Source: Caballeronia sp. INDeC2 (GTDB taxonomy: Bacteria; Pseudomonadota; Gammaproteobacteria; Burkholderiales; Burkholderiaceae). From it: 64,000 nt of DNA. Below, one piece after another: positions 47,995 through 58,767 of this stretch (positions are counted from its first letter, which is position 1; every line of letters begins with the position of its first letter). The position numbers were made by a program, and so were the translations under genes. The notes under the pieces are model-generated. The model had not been told where the DNA came from. It was given only the letters and a program-made list of their open reading frames with translations, and did not search any database. The stretch lies in NCBI RefSeq assembly GCF_023631325.1, contig NZ_JALQDG010000003.1, positions 930,001-994,000 on the forward strand, given 5' to 3'.

Positions 47995-48010
47995 CTGTAT
48001 TTTTATACAG
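47995..48010. promoter_or_regulatory. LexA (SOS) box 2
   Basis: CTGTATTTTTATACAG, a near-perfect SOS box (CTGTATATAAAAACAG type), 4 bases from box 1, giving a 20-bp centre-to-centre spacing, about two helical turns. Confidence 0.92.
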
Positions 48011-48212
48011 TATTTCGCACTTTTCAAGCGTTACTTTAACTTCATCCCTGCCACGGCACCGCACGCTCGTTTCGTGACGACTATCGCTTTTTCCATACAG
48101 GAATATCGTTCTTAGCAGTTTTACGTATAAAAAAGTGACTAACGATTATTTTCAATCATATAGGCGCCTCGATAGACTGATTCCGTCAATTCGATAAGAC
48201 GGAGAACGGGGA

Positions 48213-49247
48213 ATGCAAAGCATCAGACTGGGATTGGGCAAAGGCGCGCGGCGCCTGCTCGCGGCGGCGGCGCTGACGGCGGCGGGCGTCGGGATGGCCG
48301 CGTCGGCGTACGCGCAGACGTCGTTTCTGAACGTCTCCTACGATCCGACCCGGGAGCTGTATCAGGACTTCAATCAGGCGTTCGCGAAGAAATGGAAGGC
48401 CGATACGGGCGAAACGGTGACCTTCAAGCAGTCGCACGGCGGCTCGGGCGGACAGGCGCGCGCGGTGCTCGACGGTCTGCAGGCCGATGTCGTCACGCTC
48501 GCGCTCGCCTACGACATCGATGCGCTGGCTTCCAAGGGACTCGTCAACGCCGACTGGCAGAAGCGCCTGCCGGACAACGCGTCGCCGTACACATCGACGA
48601 TCGTGTTTCTCGTGCGCAAGGGCAATCCTAAGCACATCAGGGACTGGGACGATCTGGCCAAACCCGGCGTGTCGATCGTCACGCCGAATCCGAAGACCTC
48701 GGGCGGCGCGCGCTGGAACTATCTCGCGGCGTGGGCGTATGCGCAGCACAAGCCGGGCGGCAACGATCAGACCGCCAAGGATTTCGTGACGAAACTCTAC
48801 AAGAATGCCGGCGTGCTCGATTCCGGCGCGCGCGGCGCCACGACGAGCTTCGTGCAGCGCGGCCAGGGCGACGTGCTGATCGCGTGGGAAAACGAGGCGT
48901 TCCTCTCGGTGAAGGAATTCGGCACGGACAAGTTCGAGATCGTGGTGCCGTCGGTGAGCATTCTTGCGGAGCCGCCGGTCGCGGTGGTCGACAAGGTCGT
49001 CGAGAAGCACGGCACGCGCAAGCTCGCCGACGCGTATCTCAAGTACCTGTATAGCGACGAAGGACAACAGATCGCCGCGCGCAACTTCTATCGGCCGCGC
49101 TCGGACAAGGTGCCCGCCGAACTCACGAAGCAGTTTCCGAAGCTGAAGCTCTACACCATCGACGACACGTTCGGCGGCTGGACCAAGGCGCAGAAGACGC
49201 ATTTCGCCGACGGCGGCGTGTTCGATTCGATCTATCAGCCGCAGTAA
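48213..49247 (+). CDS. sbp: Sulfate-binding protein of the CysTWA importer
   Basis: A 344-residue periplasmic sulfate/thiosulfate-binding protein. Signal peptide to about residue 35 (AASAYAQ). Family segments are [72 protein letters not shown] and [20 protein letters not shown], where the last forms the sulfate site with GGAR. First gene of the sulfate operon. The 202-base leader is AT-rich, as is usual for CysB-controlled promoters, and lies back to back with lexA. Confidence 0.96.
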   Translation: MQSIRLGLGKGARRLLAAAALTAAGVGMAASAYAQTSFLNVSYDPTRELYQDFNQAFAKKWKADTGETVTFKQSHGGSGGQARAVLDGLQADVVTLALAYDIDALASKGLVNADWQKRLPDNASPYTSTIVFLVRKGNPKHIRDWDDLAKPGVSIVTPNPKTSGGARWNYLAAWAYAQHKPGGNDQTAKDFVTKLYKNAGVLDSGARGATTSFVQRGQGDVLIAWENEAFLSVKEFGTDKFEIVVPSVSILAEPPVAVVDKVVEKHGTRKLADAYLKYLYSDEGQQIAARNFYRPRSDKVPAELTKQFPKLKLYTIDDTFGGWTKAQKTHFADGGVFDSIYQPQ

Positions 49248-49342
49248 CAGAAGATGCGGGCGACGCGGCGCACCCATGACGCCGCGCGCCCGAAGCAGCG
49301 ACGCGCGCCCGACCCCGGCGCGCAAAAAAGGATCAATCAAGG

Positions 49343-50248
49343 ATGACGACCCTCACATTCAAGAAGCCGAGCGCGCTTCCCGGGTTCGGCTTGACGCTCG
49401 GCATCACGGTGGCGTACCTGAGCCTCGTGGTGCTGATTCCGCTCGCCGCGACCTTCGCGAAGACCGCGACGCTCGACTGGGCGCAGTTCGTACGCGCGGT
49501 GACCTCGCCGCGCGTGCTCGCGTCGTATCGGCTCACGTTCAGCGCGGCGCTCGGCGGCGCGCTCATCAACGCGGTGTTCGGCTTTCTCGTCGCCTGGGTG
49601 CTCGTGCGCTACACGTTTCCGTTCAAGCGCATCGTCGATGCGATCGTCGATTTGCCGTTCGCGCTGCCGACTTCCGTCGCGGGCATCTCGCTCGCCGCGG
49701 TCTATGCAGGCAACGGCTGGATCGGGCAATATCTCGCGCCGCTCGGCATCAAGGTCGCGTTCACGCCCCTGGGTGTGCTTGTCGCGCTGACGTTCATCGG
49801 CTTGCCGTTCGTCGTGCGCACGGTGCAGCCGGTGCTCGAAGAGTTCGAGCGCGAGCAGGAAGAGGCCGCCGCATGCCTCGGCGCGACGCGCTGGCTGACG
49901 TTTCGCCGCGTCGTGCTGCCTTCCGTTTTTTCCGCGCTCCTGACCGGCTTCGCGCTCGCGTTCGCGCGTGCGCTCGGCGAGTACGGCTCGGTGATTTTCA
50001 TCGCGGGCAATGTGCCGATGAAGTCGGAGATCACGTCGCTGCTCATCATCACGAAGCTCGAACAGTACGACTATGCCGGCGCGACGGCGCTTGCCGTCGT
50101 GATGCTGTGCGTGTCGTTCCTGATGCTGTTGCTCATCAATACGCTGCAATGGTTCCTGCAACGGCGCACGAGCAGGACGGGCGCGCCGCCCGCCGTCGCG
50201 GCCGGCCCTTCGCTGCATGTCGGACATCAGGGCGGGGGGCACGCATGA
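49343..50248 (+). CDS. cysT: Sulfate ABC permease CysT (CysU)
   Basis: A 301-residue inner-membrane permease, first channel subunit of the sulfate importer. It has six hydrophobic helices, [20 protein letters not shown], and the coupling EAA loop [20 protein letters not shown], followed by [14 protein letters not shown]. The stop overlaps the cysW start by 4 bases. An alternate frame running through 49276-51153 is not a fused protein: it is unrelated sequence up to the cysW start. Confidence 0.95.
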   Translation: MTTLTFKKPSALPGFGLTLGITVAYLSLVVLIPLAATFAKTATLDWAQFVRAVTSPRVLASYRLTFSAALGGALINAVFGFLVAWVLVRYTFPFKRIVDAIVDLPFALPTSVAGISLAAVYAGNGWIGQYLAPLGIKVAFTPLGVLVALTFIGLPFVVRTVQPVLEEFEREQEEAAACLGATRWLTFRRVVLPSVFSALLTGFALAFARALGEYGSVIFIAGNVPMKSEITSLLIITKLEQYDYAGATALAVVMLCVSFLMLLLINTLQWFLQRRTSRTGAPPAVAAGPSLHVGHQGGGHA

Positions 50249-51153
50249 GCACGCCCGATAGCAAGGCGCTGCCGGTACACGCCGCCGCGCGCGTGCGCAA
50301 GCACAGCCTGAATCCCGTCACCGAGCCGCGCGCCGTGCGCTGGCTGCTGACGGGCATCGCGCTCGTGTTTCTCGCGCTCTTTCTCGTCGTGCCGCTCGTC
50401 GCGGTGTTCGTGCAGGCGTTCGCGAAGGGCATCGACTATTACTTCGAGTCGCTGAAAGATCCCGATGCGTGGTCCGCGATCAAGCTCACGCTGATCACCG
50501 CCGCGATCGCCGTTCCGCTCAATGTCGTGTTCGGACTGGCGGCGTCGTGGGCGATCGCGAAGTTCGAGTTTCGCGGCAAGGCACTCTTGACCACGCTCAT
50601 CGATCTGCCGTTCTCGGTGTCGCCGGTAATTTCCGGCTTGATCTACGTACTGATTTTCGGCGCGCAAGGCTGGTTCGGCCCGTGGCTCGCCGCGCATGAC
50701 GTGCAGATCATCTTCGCGGTGCCGGGGATCGTGCTCGCGACGATCTTCGTGACGTTTCCGTTCGTCGCCCGCGAGCTGATTCCGCTGATGCAGGCGCAGG
50801 GCAACGACGAAGAGGAAGCGGCCCACGTCCTCGGCGCATCGGGCTGGCAGATCTTCAGGCGCGTGACGCTGCCCAACGTGAAGTGGGGCCTGCTCTACGG
50901 CGTGATTCTTTGCAACGCGCGCGCGATGGGCGAGTTCGGCGCGGTATCGGTGGTGTCGGGCCACATCCGCGGTCAGACCGACACGATGCCGCTGCACGTC
51001 GAAATTCTCTACAACGAATACAACTTCTCGGCCGCGTTCGCGGTGGCGTCGCTGCTTGCGCTGCTTGCGCTCGTGACGCTCGCGCTCAAGCTCCTCGCGG
51101 AGCGGCGCATGTCGCAAGCCGTCAGCGAAGCACGGACACCCGCACAGCATTGA
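50245..51153 (+). CDS. cysW: Sulfate ABC permease CysW
   Basis: A 302-residue permease, second channel subunit. ATG 50245 lies in the ATGA overlap with cysT. It shows six helices, [22 protein letters not shown], the EAA loop [21 protein letters not shown], and [20 protein letters not shown], the CysW signature. Together with CysT and CysA it imports sulfate or thiosulfate. Confidence 0.95.
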   Translation: MSTPDSKALPVHAAARVRKHSLNPVTEPRAVRWLLTGIALVFLALFLVVPLVAVFVQAFAKGIDYYFESLKDPDAWSAIKLTLITAAIAVPLNVVFGLAASWAIAKFEFRGKALLTTLIDLPFSVSPVISGLIYVLIFGAQGWFGPWLAAHDVQIIFAVPGIVLATIFVTFPFVARELIPLMQAQGNDEEEAAHVLGASGWQIFRRVTLPNVKWGLLYGVILCNARAMGEFGAVSVVSGHIRGQTDTMPLHVEILYNEYNFSAAFAVASLLALLALVTLALKLLAERRMSQAVSEARTPAQH

Positions 51154-51169
51154 AGAGGCCGACAACATC

Positions 51170-52225
51170 ATGAGCATCATCGTTCGCAATCTGCAAAAAC
51201 GCTTCGGCGATTTCACCGCGCTCGACAACGTCACGCTCGATTTTCCGGCGGGCGAACTCGTCGCGCTGCTCGGGCCTTCGGGCTGCGGCAAGACCACGCT
51301 CCTGCGCGTCATCGCCGGCCTCGAATTCGCCGATGCGGGGCAAGTCGTGCTGCATGGCGAGGACGTCGCGGCAGTCGGCGCGCGTGAGCGGGAAGTCGGC
51401 TTCGTGTTCCAGCATTACGCGCTCTTCAGGCACATGACGGTGTTCGAGAACGTCGCGTTCGGCCTGCGCGTGAAGCCCCGCCGCGAGCGTCCGAGCGAAG
51501 CCACGATCCGCGAGAAAGTGCATGAACTGCTGAAGCTCGTGCAACTCGACTGGCTTGCCGAACGTTTTCCTTCCGAGCTGTCGGGCGGGCAGCGACAGCG
51601 CATCGCGCTTGCACGCGCGCTTGCCGTCGAACCGAAAGTGCTGTTGCTCGACGAGCCGTTCGGTGCGCTCGACGCCAAAGTGCGCAAGGAACTGCGCAGC
51701 TGGTTGCGCCGCCTGCACGACGACCTGCATATCTCGACGCTCTTCGTCACGCACGACCAGGAAGAGGCGCTCGAAGTGGCGGACCGCATCGTCGTGATGA
51801 ATCATGGGCGAGTGGAGCAGGTGGGCAGCCCGCAGGACGTGTACGATCATCCGCAGACGTCCTTCGTGTATGAGTTTCTCGGCGCGGCGAACCGGCTGCA
51901 GGGCAATGTCGATGCCAACGGCTTCGTCGCCGATGGCGCCGCGAGCCCGATCGCCGCACAGGCGCATTTCAGCGGCCGCGCGCTTGCCTATGTGCGTCCG
52001 CACGATCTCGCGCTCTATCCCGCCGATGGCGCGCATCGCGACGGCATCGTGGTCGACGTGCGGCGCGTCGTGACGCTGGGCGGCTCGGTGCGTGTCGAGC
52101 TGGAAGGCACGGGCGGCGTGATCGAGGCGGAGCTGGATCGCGAGTCATGGCGCGCGCTCGAGCTCGATATCGGCGATGGCGTGACGGCCGTGCCGCGTGC
52201 GCTGCGCGTCTTCCCCGCGCAATGA
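51170..52225 (+). CDS. cysA: Sulfate importer ATPase CysA
   Basis: A 351-residue ABC ATPase. Walker [10 protein letters not shown] (35-43), Q-loop [20 protein letters not shown], signature [20 protein letters not shown], Walker [21 protein letters not shown] and the switch [22 protein letters not shown]-terminal TOBE-like regulatory domain ([18 protein letters not shown]) is present. It starts 16 bases after cysW. Family and order identify the sulfate system. Confidence 0.96.
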   Translation: MSIIVRNLQKRFGDFTALDNVTLDFPAGELVALLGPSGCGKTTLLRVIAGLEFADAGQVVLHGEDVAAVGAREREVGFVFQHYALFRHMTVFENVAFGLRVKPRRERPSEATIREKVHELLKLVQLDWLAERFPSELSGGQRQRIALARALAVEPKVLLLDEPFGALDAKVRKELRSWLRRLHDDLHISTLFVTHDQEEALEVADRIVVMNHGRVEQVGSPQDVYDHPQTSFVYEFLGAANRLQGNVDANGFVADGAASPIAAQAHFSGRALAYVRPHDLALYPADGAHRDGIVVDVRRVVTLGGSVRVELEGTGGVIEAELDRESWRALELDIGDGVTAVPRALRVFPAQ

Positions 52226-52252
52226 CACCATCATAAAAACAGAGAGGCGGAT

Positions 52253-53179
52253 ATGAATTTTCAGCAATTGCGCTTCGTGCGCGAGGCCGTGCGTCAGAAC
52301 ATGAATCTGACGGAGGTCGCCAACGTGCTCTACACGTCGCAGTCGGGCGTGTCGAAGCAGATCAAGGATCTGGAGGACGAGCTCGGCGTCGATATCTTCA
52401 TTCGCCGCGGCAAACGTCTCACGGGTCTCACCGAGCCGGGCAAGGAGGTGCATCAGCTGATCGAGCGCATGCTGCTCGACGCCGAGAACCTGCGGCGCGT
52501 CGCGCGCCAGTTCGCGGATCAGGACAACGGCCATCTGGTCGTCGCGACGACCCACACGCAGGCGCGTTACGCGCTGCCGAAGGTCATCCGCCAGTTCACC
52601 GAAATCTTCCCGAAGGTGCATCTCGCGCTGCGCCAGGGCAGCCCGCAGCAGATTGCGCAGATGATCATCAACGGCGAGGCGGATATCGGCATTTCGACCG
52701 AAGCGCTCGACCGTTATCCGGACATCGTCACGTTTCCGTGCTATTCGTGGCATCACACGGTCGTCGTGCCGAAGGATCATCCACTCGTCGGCCGGGAGAA
52801 CATCACGCTCGAGCAGATCGCCGAATATCCGATCGTCACCTACGATCAGGACTTCACCGGCCGTTCGCACGTCGACCAGGCGTTCGCGAGCGCGGGCGCG
52901 ATTCCCGATATCGTGCTGACCGCGATCGATGCCGACGTCATCAAGACGTACGTCGAGCTCGGCATGGGCATCGGCATCGTCGCGGCGATGGCCTACGACG
53001 CGAAGCGCGACACCGAACTCGTCGCGCTCGACACGCAGCATCTGTTCGAGGCCAGCACGACGCGCGTCGGACTGAGAAAGGGCGCGTTTCTTCGGGCGTA
53101 TGCGTATCGACTGATCGAGATGTTCGCTCCGCAGCTCGAAGAAGCGCAGATCGCGGCCCAGCTTCGCGAAACGGCGTGA
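52253..53179 (+). CDS. cysB: CysB-family LysR regulator
   Basis: A 308-residue LysR protein closely like CysB/Cbl. HTH: MNFQQLRFVREAVRQNMNLT, EVANVLYTSQSGVSKQIKDL. Effector domain: TTHTQARYALPKVIRQFTEI, RQGSPQQIAQMIINGEADIG, and YDQDFTGRSHVDQAF. These are the O-acetylserine/sulfate sensing elements of the family. Fifth gene of the sulfate operon, 27 bases after cysA, so it is autogenously placed to activate sbp-cysTWA when sulfur is limiting. CysB and Cbl-type paralogues are hard to tell apart from sequence alone. Confidence 0.92.
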   Translation: MNFQQLRFVREAVRQNMNLTEVANVLYTSQSGVSKQIKDLEDELGVDIFIRRGKRLTGLTEPGKEVHQLIERMLLDAENLRRVARQFADQDNGHLVVATTHTQARYALPKVIRQFTEIFPKVHLALRQGSPQQIAQMIINGEADIGISTEALDRYPDIVTFPCYSWHHTVVVPKDHPLVGRENITLEQIAEYPIVTYDQDFTGRSHVDQAFASAGAIPDIVLTAIDADVIKTYVELGMGIGIVAAMAYDAKRDTELVALDTQHLFEASTTRVGLRKGAFLRAYAYRLIEMFAPQLEEAQIAAQLRETA

Positions 53180-53210
53180 TCCGCATGCCGGCTGATTTAC
53201 AATCGCCGGC

Positions 53211-54203
53211 ATGAATACATCCTCTCTCCCTCGCATCGCCGTGCTGGCGACGGGCGGCACCATTGCCGGGTCCGCCGGCGATGCATCGAAGACGGCGGGC
53301 TACAAGGCGGGCGTTGTGGGCGTCGACAAACTGCTCGATGCTGTGCCGGCGCTCGGTTCGGTCGCGCGCATTCACGCCGAGCAGATCGCGAGCATCGACA
53401 GCAAGGACATGAGCGTAGCGCTCTGGACTGCGCTCGCATCGCGCATCAATGAACTGCTCGCGCAGGACGATATCGATGGCGTCGTCGTCACGCATGGCAC
53501 CGATACGCTCGAAGAAACCGCGTACCTGCTGCATCTCACGGTGAAGCACGCGAAGCCTGTCGTGCTGACGGCGGCGATGCGTCCATCGACCGCGCTTTCC
53601 GCCGATGGTCCGCTCAATTTGCTGAACGCGGTAACGGTCGCGGCGTCGAAGGACGCGGCGGGCAAGGGCGTGCTCGTCGCGTTCAATAACCAGATCCACA
53701 GCGCCCGTGATGTCACCAAGACGAGCACCTACGCCGTCGATGCGTTTCGATCGCCCGAAATTGGCGTGCTGGGCTTCGTGCAGGACGGGCGCGTCGAATT
53801 CCAGCGGACGGTCGTGCGGCCGCATACGGTGTCGAGCGAATTCTCTGTGACCGATGAATGGCCGATGGTCGAGATCGTTGCCAGTTACGCGGGTGTATCG
53901 CGTGTGACGGTCGATGCGCTCGTCGCGGCGGGTGTGCGTGGGATCGTCGTCGCGGGCACGGGCAATGGCTCGATGCATGCGGCCTTCACGCAGGCGCTCG
54001 TCGATGCGGTGAAGCAGGGGGTTGCGATGGTGCGGGCGTCGCGGGTAGGGTCCGGTCATGTTATGCGCAACGGGGCTGCGAATGACGATGCACTCGGAAG
54101 CGTTAGCGCGGGGACGCTTAACCCTTATAAGGCCCGGGTGTTGTTGATGCTGGCTTTGGCATCGGGAGTCGATGACCTGCAGCGCGTTTTTGATACTTAC
54201 TAG
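53211..54203 (+). CDS. L-asparaginase
   Basis: A 330-residue asparaginase/glutaminase-family amidohydrolase. Nucleophile Thr17 in LATGGTIAG, second catalytic triad element in VVTHGTDTLEETAYLL, the LTAAMRPSTALSADGPLNL loop and NQIHSARDVTKT. The mature-type N-terminus has no signal peptide, so it should be cytoplasmic although the sequence is closer to the type II form. It is 31 bases after cysB on the same strand and may share its transcript. It hydrolyses asparagine to aspartate and ammonia. Confidence 0.92.
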   Translation: MNTSSLPRIAVLATGGTIAGSAGDASKTAGYKAGVVGVDKLLDAVPALGSVARIHAEQIASIDSKDMSVALWTALASRINELLAQDDIDGVVVTHGTDTLEETAYLLHLTVKHAKPVVLTAAMRPSTALSADGPLNLLNAVTVAASKDAAGKGVLVAFNNQIHSARDVTKTSTYAVDAFRSPEIGVLGFVQDGRVEFQRTVVRPHTVSSEFSVTDEWPMVEIVASYAGVSRVTVDALVAAGVRGIVVAGTGNGSMHAAFTQALVDAVKQGVAMVRASRVGSGHVMRNGAANDDALGSVSAGTLNPYKARVLLMLALASGVDDLQRVFDTY

Positions 54204-54254
54204 GCTTGAGTGGTTGCTTGGTTTCTGTGGCCATCCACAGAAGCTCAAGCAAAC

Positions 54255-54282
54255 AAAAAAACGCGAACCGAAGTCCGCGTTC
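54255..54282 (-). terminator. Terminator of the BON-LysM gene, convergent region
   Basis: AACGCG / CGCGTT arms around a loop with a T7 tract on the minus strand. On the plus strand a second, nested hairpin (TTCTGTGG-CCAT-CCACAGAA within GCTTGAG / CTCAAGC, 54204-54250) serves the asparaginase gene. Confidence 0.72.
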
Positions 54283-54305
54283 GAATCAACGCAAAAACAA
54301 AAAAA

Positions 54306-54794
54306 TTACGCAGGAATCCGCAACACCTGCCCCGGATAAATCTTGTCCGGACTCTTCAACATCGGCTTGTTCGCTTCGAAGATCACATCATTCTTCGAGC
54401 CATTGCCATAATACTTCTCAGCAATCTTCCAAAGATTGTCACCCGACACGACCGTGTAAAACTGCGACTCAGGTTCGCTATTAGGCACGGTCAACTGATC
54501 GTCGACCTTATCGACATGCTGCACATTACCCGCCGCGACGAGGATCTTTTCCTTTGTGGCCTGATCCGGCGCCTGGCCCGACACGGTCACCGTATGCGAC
54601 GCGCCGTCGTACTTCACATCCAGATTGTCGGCATCGAGGCCTTGCGAACGGATGTACGTCGCGATGGCTTCGCCCGCTTTCTGATTCAGCGCCGCGACAT
54701 CGACAGGCGCGGCAGCCGGAGCCGCTTCCGCATTCGACGAAACCGAGCCGAAGAGCTTTTCGCCCGCTTCCTTGATAAAGCTGAGAATTCCCAT
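54306..54794 (-). CDS. BON-LysM protein (Kbp/YgaU-like)
   Basis: A 162-residue protein like E. coli Kbp (YgaU), a cytoplasmic K+-binding stress protein. After MGILSFIKEAGEKLFGS comes a BON domain (ALNQKAGEAIATYIRSQGLD, YDGASHTVTVSGQAPDQATK) and a C-terminal LysM domain (YTVVSGDNLWKIAEKYYGNG, VIFEANKPMLKSPDKIYPGQ, VLRIPA). There is no signal peptide. A strong terminator follows. The K+-sensor role is known for the E. coli homologue and inferred here. Confidence 0.93.
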   Translation of the reverse strand: MGILSFIKEAGEKLFGSVSSNAEAAPAAAPVDVAALNQKAGEAIATYIRSQGLDADNLDVKYDGASHTVTVSGQAPDQATKEKILVAAGNVQHVDKVDDQLTVPNSEPESQFYTVVSGDNLWKIAEKYYGNGSKNDVIFEANKPMLKSPDKIYPGQVLRIPA

Positions 54795-55094
54795 TGTGCA
54801 ACTCCTTGATTAACGGTGGTGTTAAGGCCCGCGAAGTCTAGGCAGATTAGTCGCGGTGACCACCAGATAGTTCTGAGTTTCAACAAAAGGATTTATACAA
54901 AGCTCATGCTTCAGCGATAAGACACAAACTGCAACAATCCGACGCGGACACCCGACGACAAACCGTCTGACCGACCAAGGCTTACCCGGCGCACCGCCGG
55001 GTGCCGCTCTCGGACCCCACTTGCCGCCCTCAGCCCAGAGCGACATTTGTCCCGCGTGCCCATACGCGGGACGCCCCACGGTTCAGGCGACGAA
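54795..55094. other. Intergenic region between Kbp-like gene and glxR
   Basis: 300 bases with no gene. Two GC hairpins lie close to glxR: ACCCGGCG-CAC-CGCCGGGT (54984-55002) and TCCCGCG...CGCGGGA (55050-55071), 23 bases after the glxR stop. Neither has a T tract, so they may slow or protect the gcl-hyi-glxR transcript rather than end it simply. The promoter of the BON-LysM gene also lies here. Confidence 0.5.
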
Positions 55095-56003
55095 TCACGC
55101 GGCAGCTTTGGTCTGCTGCGGTTCTTCGGCCACCTGGTAGTTCGACATGATTTCGAGCGCACGCACGAGCGCCGAGTGATCCCACGCCTTTCCGCCGTTC
55201 GCGGCGCACACGCTGAACAATTGCTGCGCGCTCGCCGTGTGGGGCAGGGCGAGGCCCATCTTGCGCGCGCCGTCGAGCGCGAGGTTCAAATCCTTCTGAT
55301 GCAGCTCGATACGGAAGCCCGGATTGAACGTGCGCTTGGTCATGCGCTCGCCGTGCACTTCGAGGATGCGCGACGATGCGAAACCGCCCATCAGCGCTTT
55401 GCGCACGCGCTCAGGATCGGCGCCCGAACGTGCCGCGAACAACAGCGCTTCCGCGACCGCTTCGATGTTCAGCGCAACGATGATCTGGTTCGCGACCTTG
55501 CAGGTCTGCCCCGCGCCGTTGTCGCCGATGAGCGAAATGTTCTTGCCCATCAGTTCGAACAAGGGCTTCGCGATCTCGAACGACTTCTCGGGGCCGCCCA
55601 CCATGATCGTGAGCGTCGCTTCACGTGCGCCGACTTCGCCGCCGGAAACCGGCGCGTCGAGATAGTCGCAGCCGAGCGCGTTGATCTTCTTCGCGAACTC
55701 CTGCGTGTCGAGCGGGGCGATCGAGCTCATGTCGATCACGAGCTTGCCCTTCGTGAGACCCTTCGCGACGCCGTCATCGGCGAACAGCACATTGGCGACA
55801 TCGGGCGTGTCGGGGACCATCGTGATGACGATCTCGCTTTCCTGCGCGACCGCGGTGGAATCCGCGACGATCTGCGTCTGCGCGCGGATATCGTCCGGCA
55901 CCGGATACTTGCCGTTCACGACGAGCTTGTGGCCGCCCTTGATGAGATTGCGCGCCATGTGCGCGCCCATGATGCCGAGGCCGATGAAACCGATCGTTGC
56001 CAT
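55095..56003 (-). CDS. glxR: 2-hydroxy-3-oxopropionate (tartronate semialdehyde) reductase
   Basis: A 302-residue beta-hydroxyacid dehydrogenase that reduces tartronate semialdehyde to D-glycerate. Rossmann start ATIGFIGLGIMGAHMARNL, substrate-binding DAPVSGGEVGAREATLTIMV, catalytic Lys in GAGQTCKVANQIIVALNIEA, and KDLNLALDGARKMGLALPHT. GGAGGAG lies 8 bases before ATG. Third gene of the leftward operon gcl-hyi-glxR, giving the last step of glyoxylate salvage. Confidence 0.95.
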   Translation of the reverse strand: MATIGFIGLGIMGAHMARNLIKGGHKLVVNGKYPVPDDIRAQTQIVADSTAVAQESEIVITMVPDTPDVANVLFADDGVAKGLTKGKLVIDMSSIAPLDTQEFAKKINALGCDYLDAPVSGGEVGAREATLTIMVGGPEKSFEIAKPLFELMGKNISLIGDNGAGQTCKVANQIIVALNIEAVAEALLFAARSGADPERVRKALMGGFASSRILEVHGERMTKRTFNPGFRIELHQKDLNLALDGARKMGLALPHTASAQQLFSVCAANGGKAWDHSALVRALEIMSNYQVAEEPQQTKAAA

Positions 56004-56030
56004 ACTTCAAGCTCCTCCTGTGTGTCTGGT

Positions 56031-56831
56031 TTAAGCGGTTGCGCCTTGCTTCACGCCGCCGATCGATTGAAGCCAGCCGAGACCGGCTTCGGTGCCATTG
56101 AGCGGCTTGTACTCGCAGCCGATCCAGCCTTGATAGCCGATCTCGTCGAGCAGACCGAACAGATACGCGTAGTTGATTTCGCCCGTGCCCGGCTCATTGC
56201 GGCCGGGGTTGTCTGCGAGCTGGATATGCGCGATCTGCGGCAGGTTCTTCCTGATCGTCGCGGCGAGTTCGCCTTCCATGCGCTGCATGTGATAGATGTC
56301 GTACTGCAGGAACAGATTGTCCGATCCGACGGCGCGGATCACGTCCAATCCTTCTTTCGAGCGATTGAGCGCAAAGCCCGGAATGTCGTATGAATTGCAC
56401 GGCTCGACGAGCAGTTTGATGCCTTCTTTCTTCAAGGCTTCAGCGGCGAAGCGCAGGTTCTCGATGATCGTCGCGCGCCCCTGTTCCGCCGATACGCCCG
56501 CCGTCGGAATGCCGACGAGGCAGTTCAGTTGCGGCACGTTCAGCGCCTTCGCATATTCGATCGCGCGCGGCACGCCTTCGCGGAACTCCGCGACGCGATC
56601 CGGCAGGCATGCTATACCGCGCTCGCCCGCTTCCCAGTTGCCCGCGGGCAGGTTGTGCAGCACGATCTGCAGGTCATTGTCCTTCAGGCGCTTCTGGATA
56701 TCGCTGATCGAGAACGCGTAAGGGAACAGGAACTCGACCGCCTTGAAGCCCGCGTTCGCGGCCGCGGCGAAGCGGTCGAGGAACGGAACTTCGTTGAACA
56801 GCATGGTCAGGTTCGCGGCAAATTTCGGCAT
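56031..56831 (-). CDS. hyi: Hydroxypyruvate isomerase
   Basis: A 266-residue TIM-barrel isomerase interconverting hydroxypyruvate and tartronate semialdehyde. Start at ATG 56831 (MPKFAANLTMLFNEVPFLDR), the classic N-terminus; a longer frame is unsupported. Key residues are in LVEPCNSYDIPGFALN, FLQYDIYHMQRMEGELA, HIQLADNPGRNEPGTGEINY and GWIGCEYKPLNGTEAGLGWL. It lies 27 bases before glxR and 73 after gcl, in the same operon. Confidence 0.95.
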   Translation of the reverse strand: MPKFAANLTMLFNEVPFLDRFAAAANAGFKAVEFLFPYAFSISDIQKRLKDNDLQIVLHNLPAGNWEAGERGIACLPDRVAEFREGVPRAIEYAKALNVPQLNCLVGIPTAGVSAEQGRATIIENLRFAAEALKKEGIKLLVEPCNSYDIPGFALNRSKEGLDVIRAVGSDNLFLQYDIYHMQRMEGELAATIRKNLPQIAHIQLADNPGRNEPGTGEINYAYLFGLLDEIGYQGWIGCEYKPLNGTEAGLGWLQSIGGVKQGATA

Positions 56832-56904
56832 TGTTCTGTCCTGATGGTCGGTCAGTGGAAGTGCGCCGCGCGTCCAGGTTCTTCGACACGCGCGGCGCCG
56901 ATAC

Positions 56905-58680
56905 TCAGTCGAGCGGCGTAATCGCGGTCGGTGCATCGACCTTGCTTTCGGCGAGTTCCTCGAACTCGTTGATCGCGTCGATTTCGGTGCCCATCGCGAT
57001 GTTGGTCACGCGTTCCAGAATCATCTCGACCACGACCGGCACCTGATGTTCGGCGGCCAGCGCCTGCGCCTGTTTGAGCGCCGGTCCGATGTCCTCCGGC
57101 TTGTGTACGCGCAGCGCCTTGCAGCCGAGGCCTTCGGCGACCGCGACGTGGTCCACGCCATAGCCTTCGAGTTCAGGCGCGTTGATGTTGTCGAACGCAA
57201 GCTGCACGCAATAGTCCATGTCGAAGCCGCGCTGCGCCTGACGGATCAGGCCGAGATACGAGTTGTTCACGACCACGTGCACGTACGGCAGCTTGAATTG
57301 CGCGCCGACCGCCAGTTCTTCGATCATGAACTGGAAGTCATAGTCGCCCGAGAGCGCGACGATCTTGCGTTGCGGATCTGCGGCACGCACGCCGAGCGCG
57401 GCGGGAATCGTCCAGCCGAGCGGGCCGGCCTGGCCGCAGTTGATCCAGTTGCGCGCCTTGAACACGTGAAGGAACTGCGCGCCCGCGATCTGCGAGAGAC
57501 CGATCGTCGTCACGAAGCAGGTGTCGCGGTCGAACGCGAGGTTCATCTCTTCGTAGACGCGCTGCGGCTTCATCGGCACGTTGTCGAAGTGCGTCTTGCG
57601 CAGCATCGTGCGCTTGCGCTGCTGGCAATCGGCGACCCACGCGCGGCGATCCTTCAGCTTGCCGGCGGCCTTCCATTCCTTCGCCACTTCGACGAACAGT
57701 TCGAGCGCGGCCTTCGCATCCGACACGATGCCGAGGTCCGGACCGAACACGCGGCCGATCTGCGTCGGCTCGATATCCACGTGCACGAACTTACGGCCCT
57801 TGGTGTAAACCTCGACGCTGCCGGTATGGCGATTCGCCCAGCGGTTGCCGATGCCGAGCACGAAGTCCGAGGCGAGCATCGTCGCGTTGCCGTAGCGATG
57901 CGACGTCTGCAGGCCGACCATGCCTGCCATCAGCGGGTGATCGTCGGGGATCGCGCCCCAGGACATGAGCGTCGGAATGACGGGCACGCCGAGCGTTTCC
58001 GTGAACTGCACGAGCAGGTCTTCCGCCGCCGCATTCAACACGCCGCCGCCCGACACGATCAAGGGCTTGTCGGCGTCGTTGAGCATCGACAGCGCTTTTT
58101 CGACCTGGGCGCGCGTTGCCTTCGGCTTATAGACCGGCAGCGGTTCGTACGTGTCGATGTCGAATTCGATCTCCGCGAGCTGCACGTCGATCGGCAAGTC
58201 GACGAGCACCGGCCCCGGACGGCCCGAGCGCATCAGATGGAATGCCTGCTGGAACACGCGCGGCACGAGCGCCGGCTCGCGCACGGTGACGGCCCACTTC
58301 GTGACCGGCTTGGCGATCGATTCGATATCGACGGCCTGGAAGTCTTCCTTGTACAGACGCGCGCGCGGCGCCTGGCCGGTGATCGCGAGAATGGGGATCG
58401 AATCCGCCTGGGCCGAGTAGAGCCCGGTGATCATGTCCGTGCCCGCTGGACCCGACGTGCCGATGCAAACGCCGATGTTGCCGGGCGCCGCACGCGTATA
58501 ACCTTCGGCCATGTGCGATGCGCCTTCGACGTGCCGCGCGAGCACGTGGCTGATGCCGCCCGACTTCTTCATCGCCGAGTAGAACGGGTTGATCGCGGCG
58601 CCGGGCACACCGAACGCGGTATCGATTCCTTCTTTCTCCAGCACGAGGACGGCTGCGTCGACGGCTCTCATCTTGGGCAT
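56905..58680 (-). CDS. gcl: Glyoxylate carboligase (tartronate-semialdehyde synthase)
   Basis: A 591-residue ThDP enzyme that joins two glyoxylates to tartronate semialdehyde with CO2 release. ATG 58680 gives the family N-terminus ([20 protein letters not shown]). Segments include [20 protein letters not shown], the Val-for-Glu site typical of Gcl in this N-terminal loop (AFGVPGAAI lacks the usual Glu), [20 protein letters not shown], ThDP motif [20 protein letters not shown], and the C-terminal EFEELA tail. First gene of the operon, divergent from a LysR regulator. It consumes glyoxylate made by AllA. Confidence 0.96.
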   Translation of the reverse strand: MPKMRAVDAAVLVLEKEGIDTAFGVPGAAINPFYSAMKKSGGISHVLARHVEGASHMAEGYTRAAPGNIGVCIGTSGPAGTDMITGLYSAQADSIPILAITGQAPRARLYKEDFQAVDIESIAKPVTKWAVTVREPALVPRVFQQAFHLMRSGRPGPVLVDLPIDVQLAEIEFDIDTYEPLPVYKPKATRAQVEKALSMLNDADKPLIVSGGGVLNAAAEDLLVQFTETLGVPVIPTLMSWGAIPDDHPLMAGMVGLQTSHRYGNATMLASDFVLGIGNRWANRHTGSVEVYTKGRKFVHVDIEPTQIGRVFGPDLGIVSDAKAALELFVEVAKEWKAAGKLKDRRAWVADCQQRKRTMLRKTHFDNVPMKPQRVYEEMNLAFDRDTCFVTTIGLSQIAGAQFLHVFKARNWINCGQAGPLGWTIPAALGVRAADPQRKIVALSGDYDFQFMIEELAVGAQFKLPYVHVVVNNSYLGLIRQAQRGFDMDYCVQLAFDNINAPELEGYGVDHVAVAEGLGCKALRVHKPEDIGPALKQAQALAAEHQVPVVVEMILERVTNIAMGTEIDAINEFEELAESKVDAPTAITPLD

Positions 58681-58767
58681 GGTTGTCTCCTTCCTGGGGT
58701 CTCTATCCGAAATCGCTGTCTGCATACAAGCAGGGTTCCGTTGCACTTTAAGTCTGTGAAAAAGGTT

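Noticed and set aside
49276..51153. 625-codon fused frame covering cysT and cysW
   Set aside because: Before 50245 it is out of frame with cysT and unlike any protein. The true cysW starts at the ATGA overlap.
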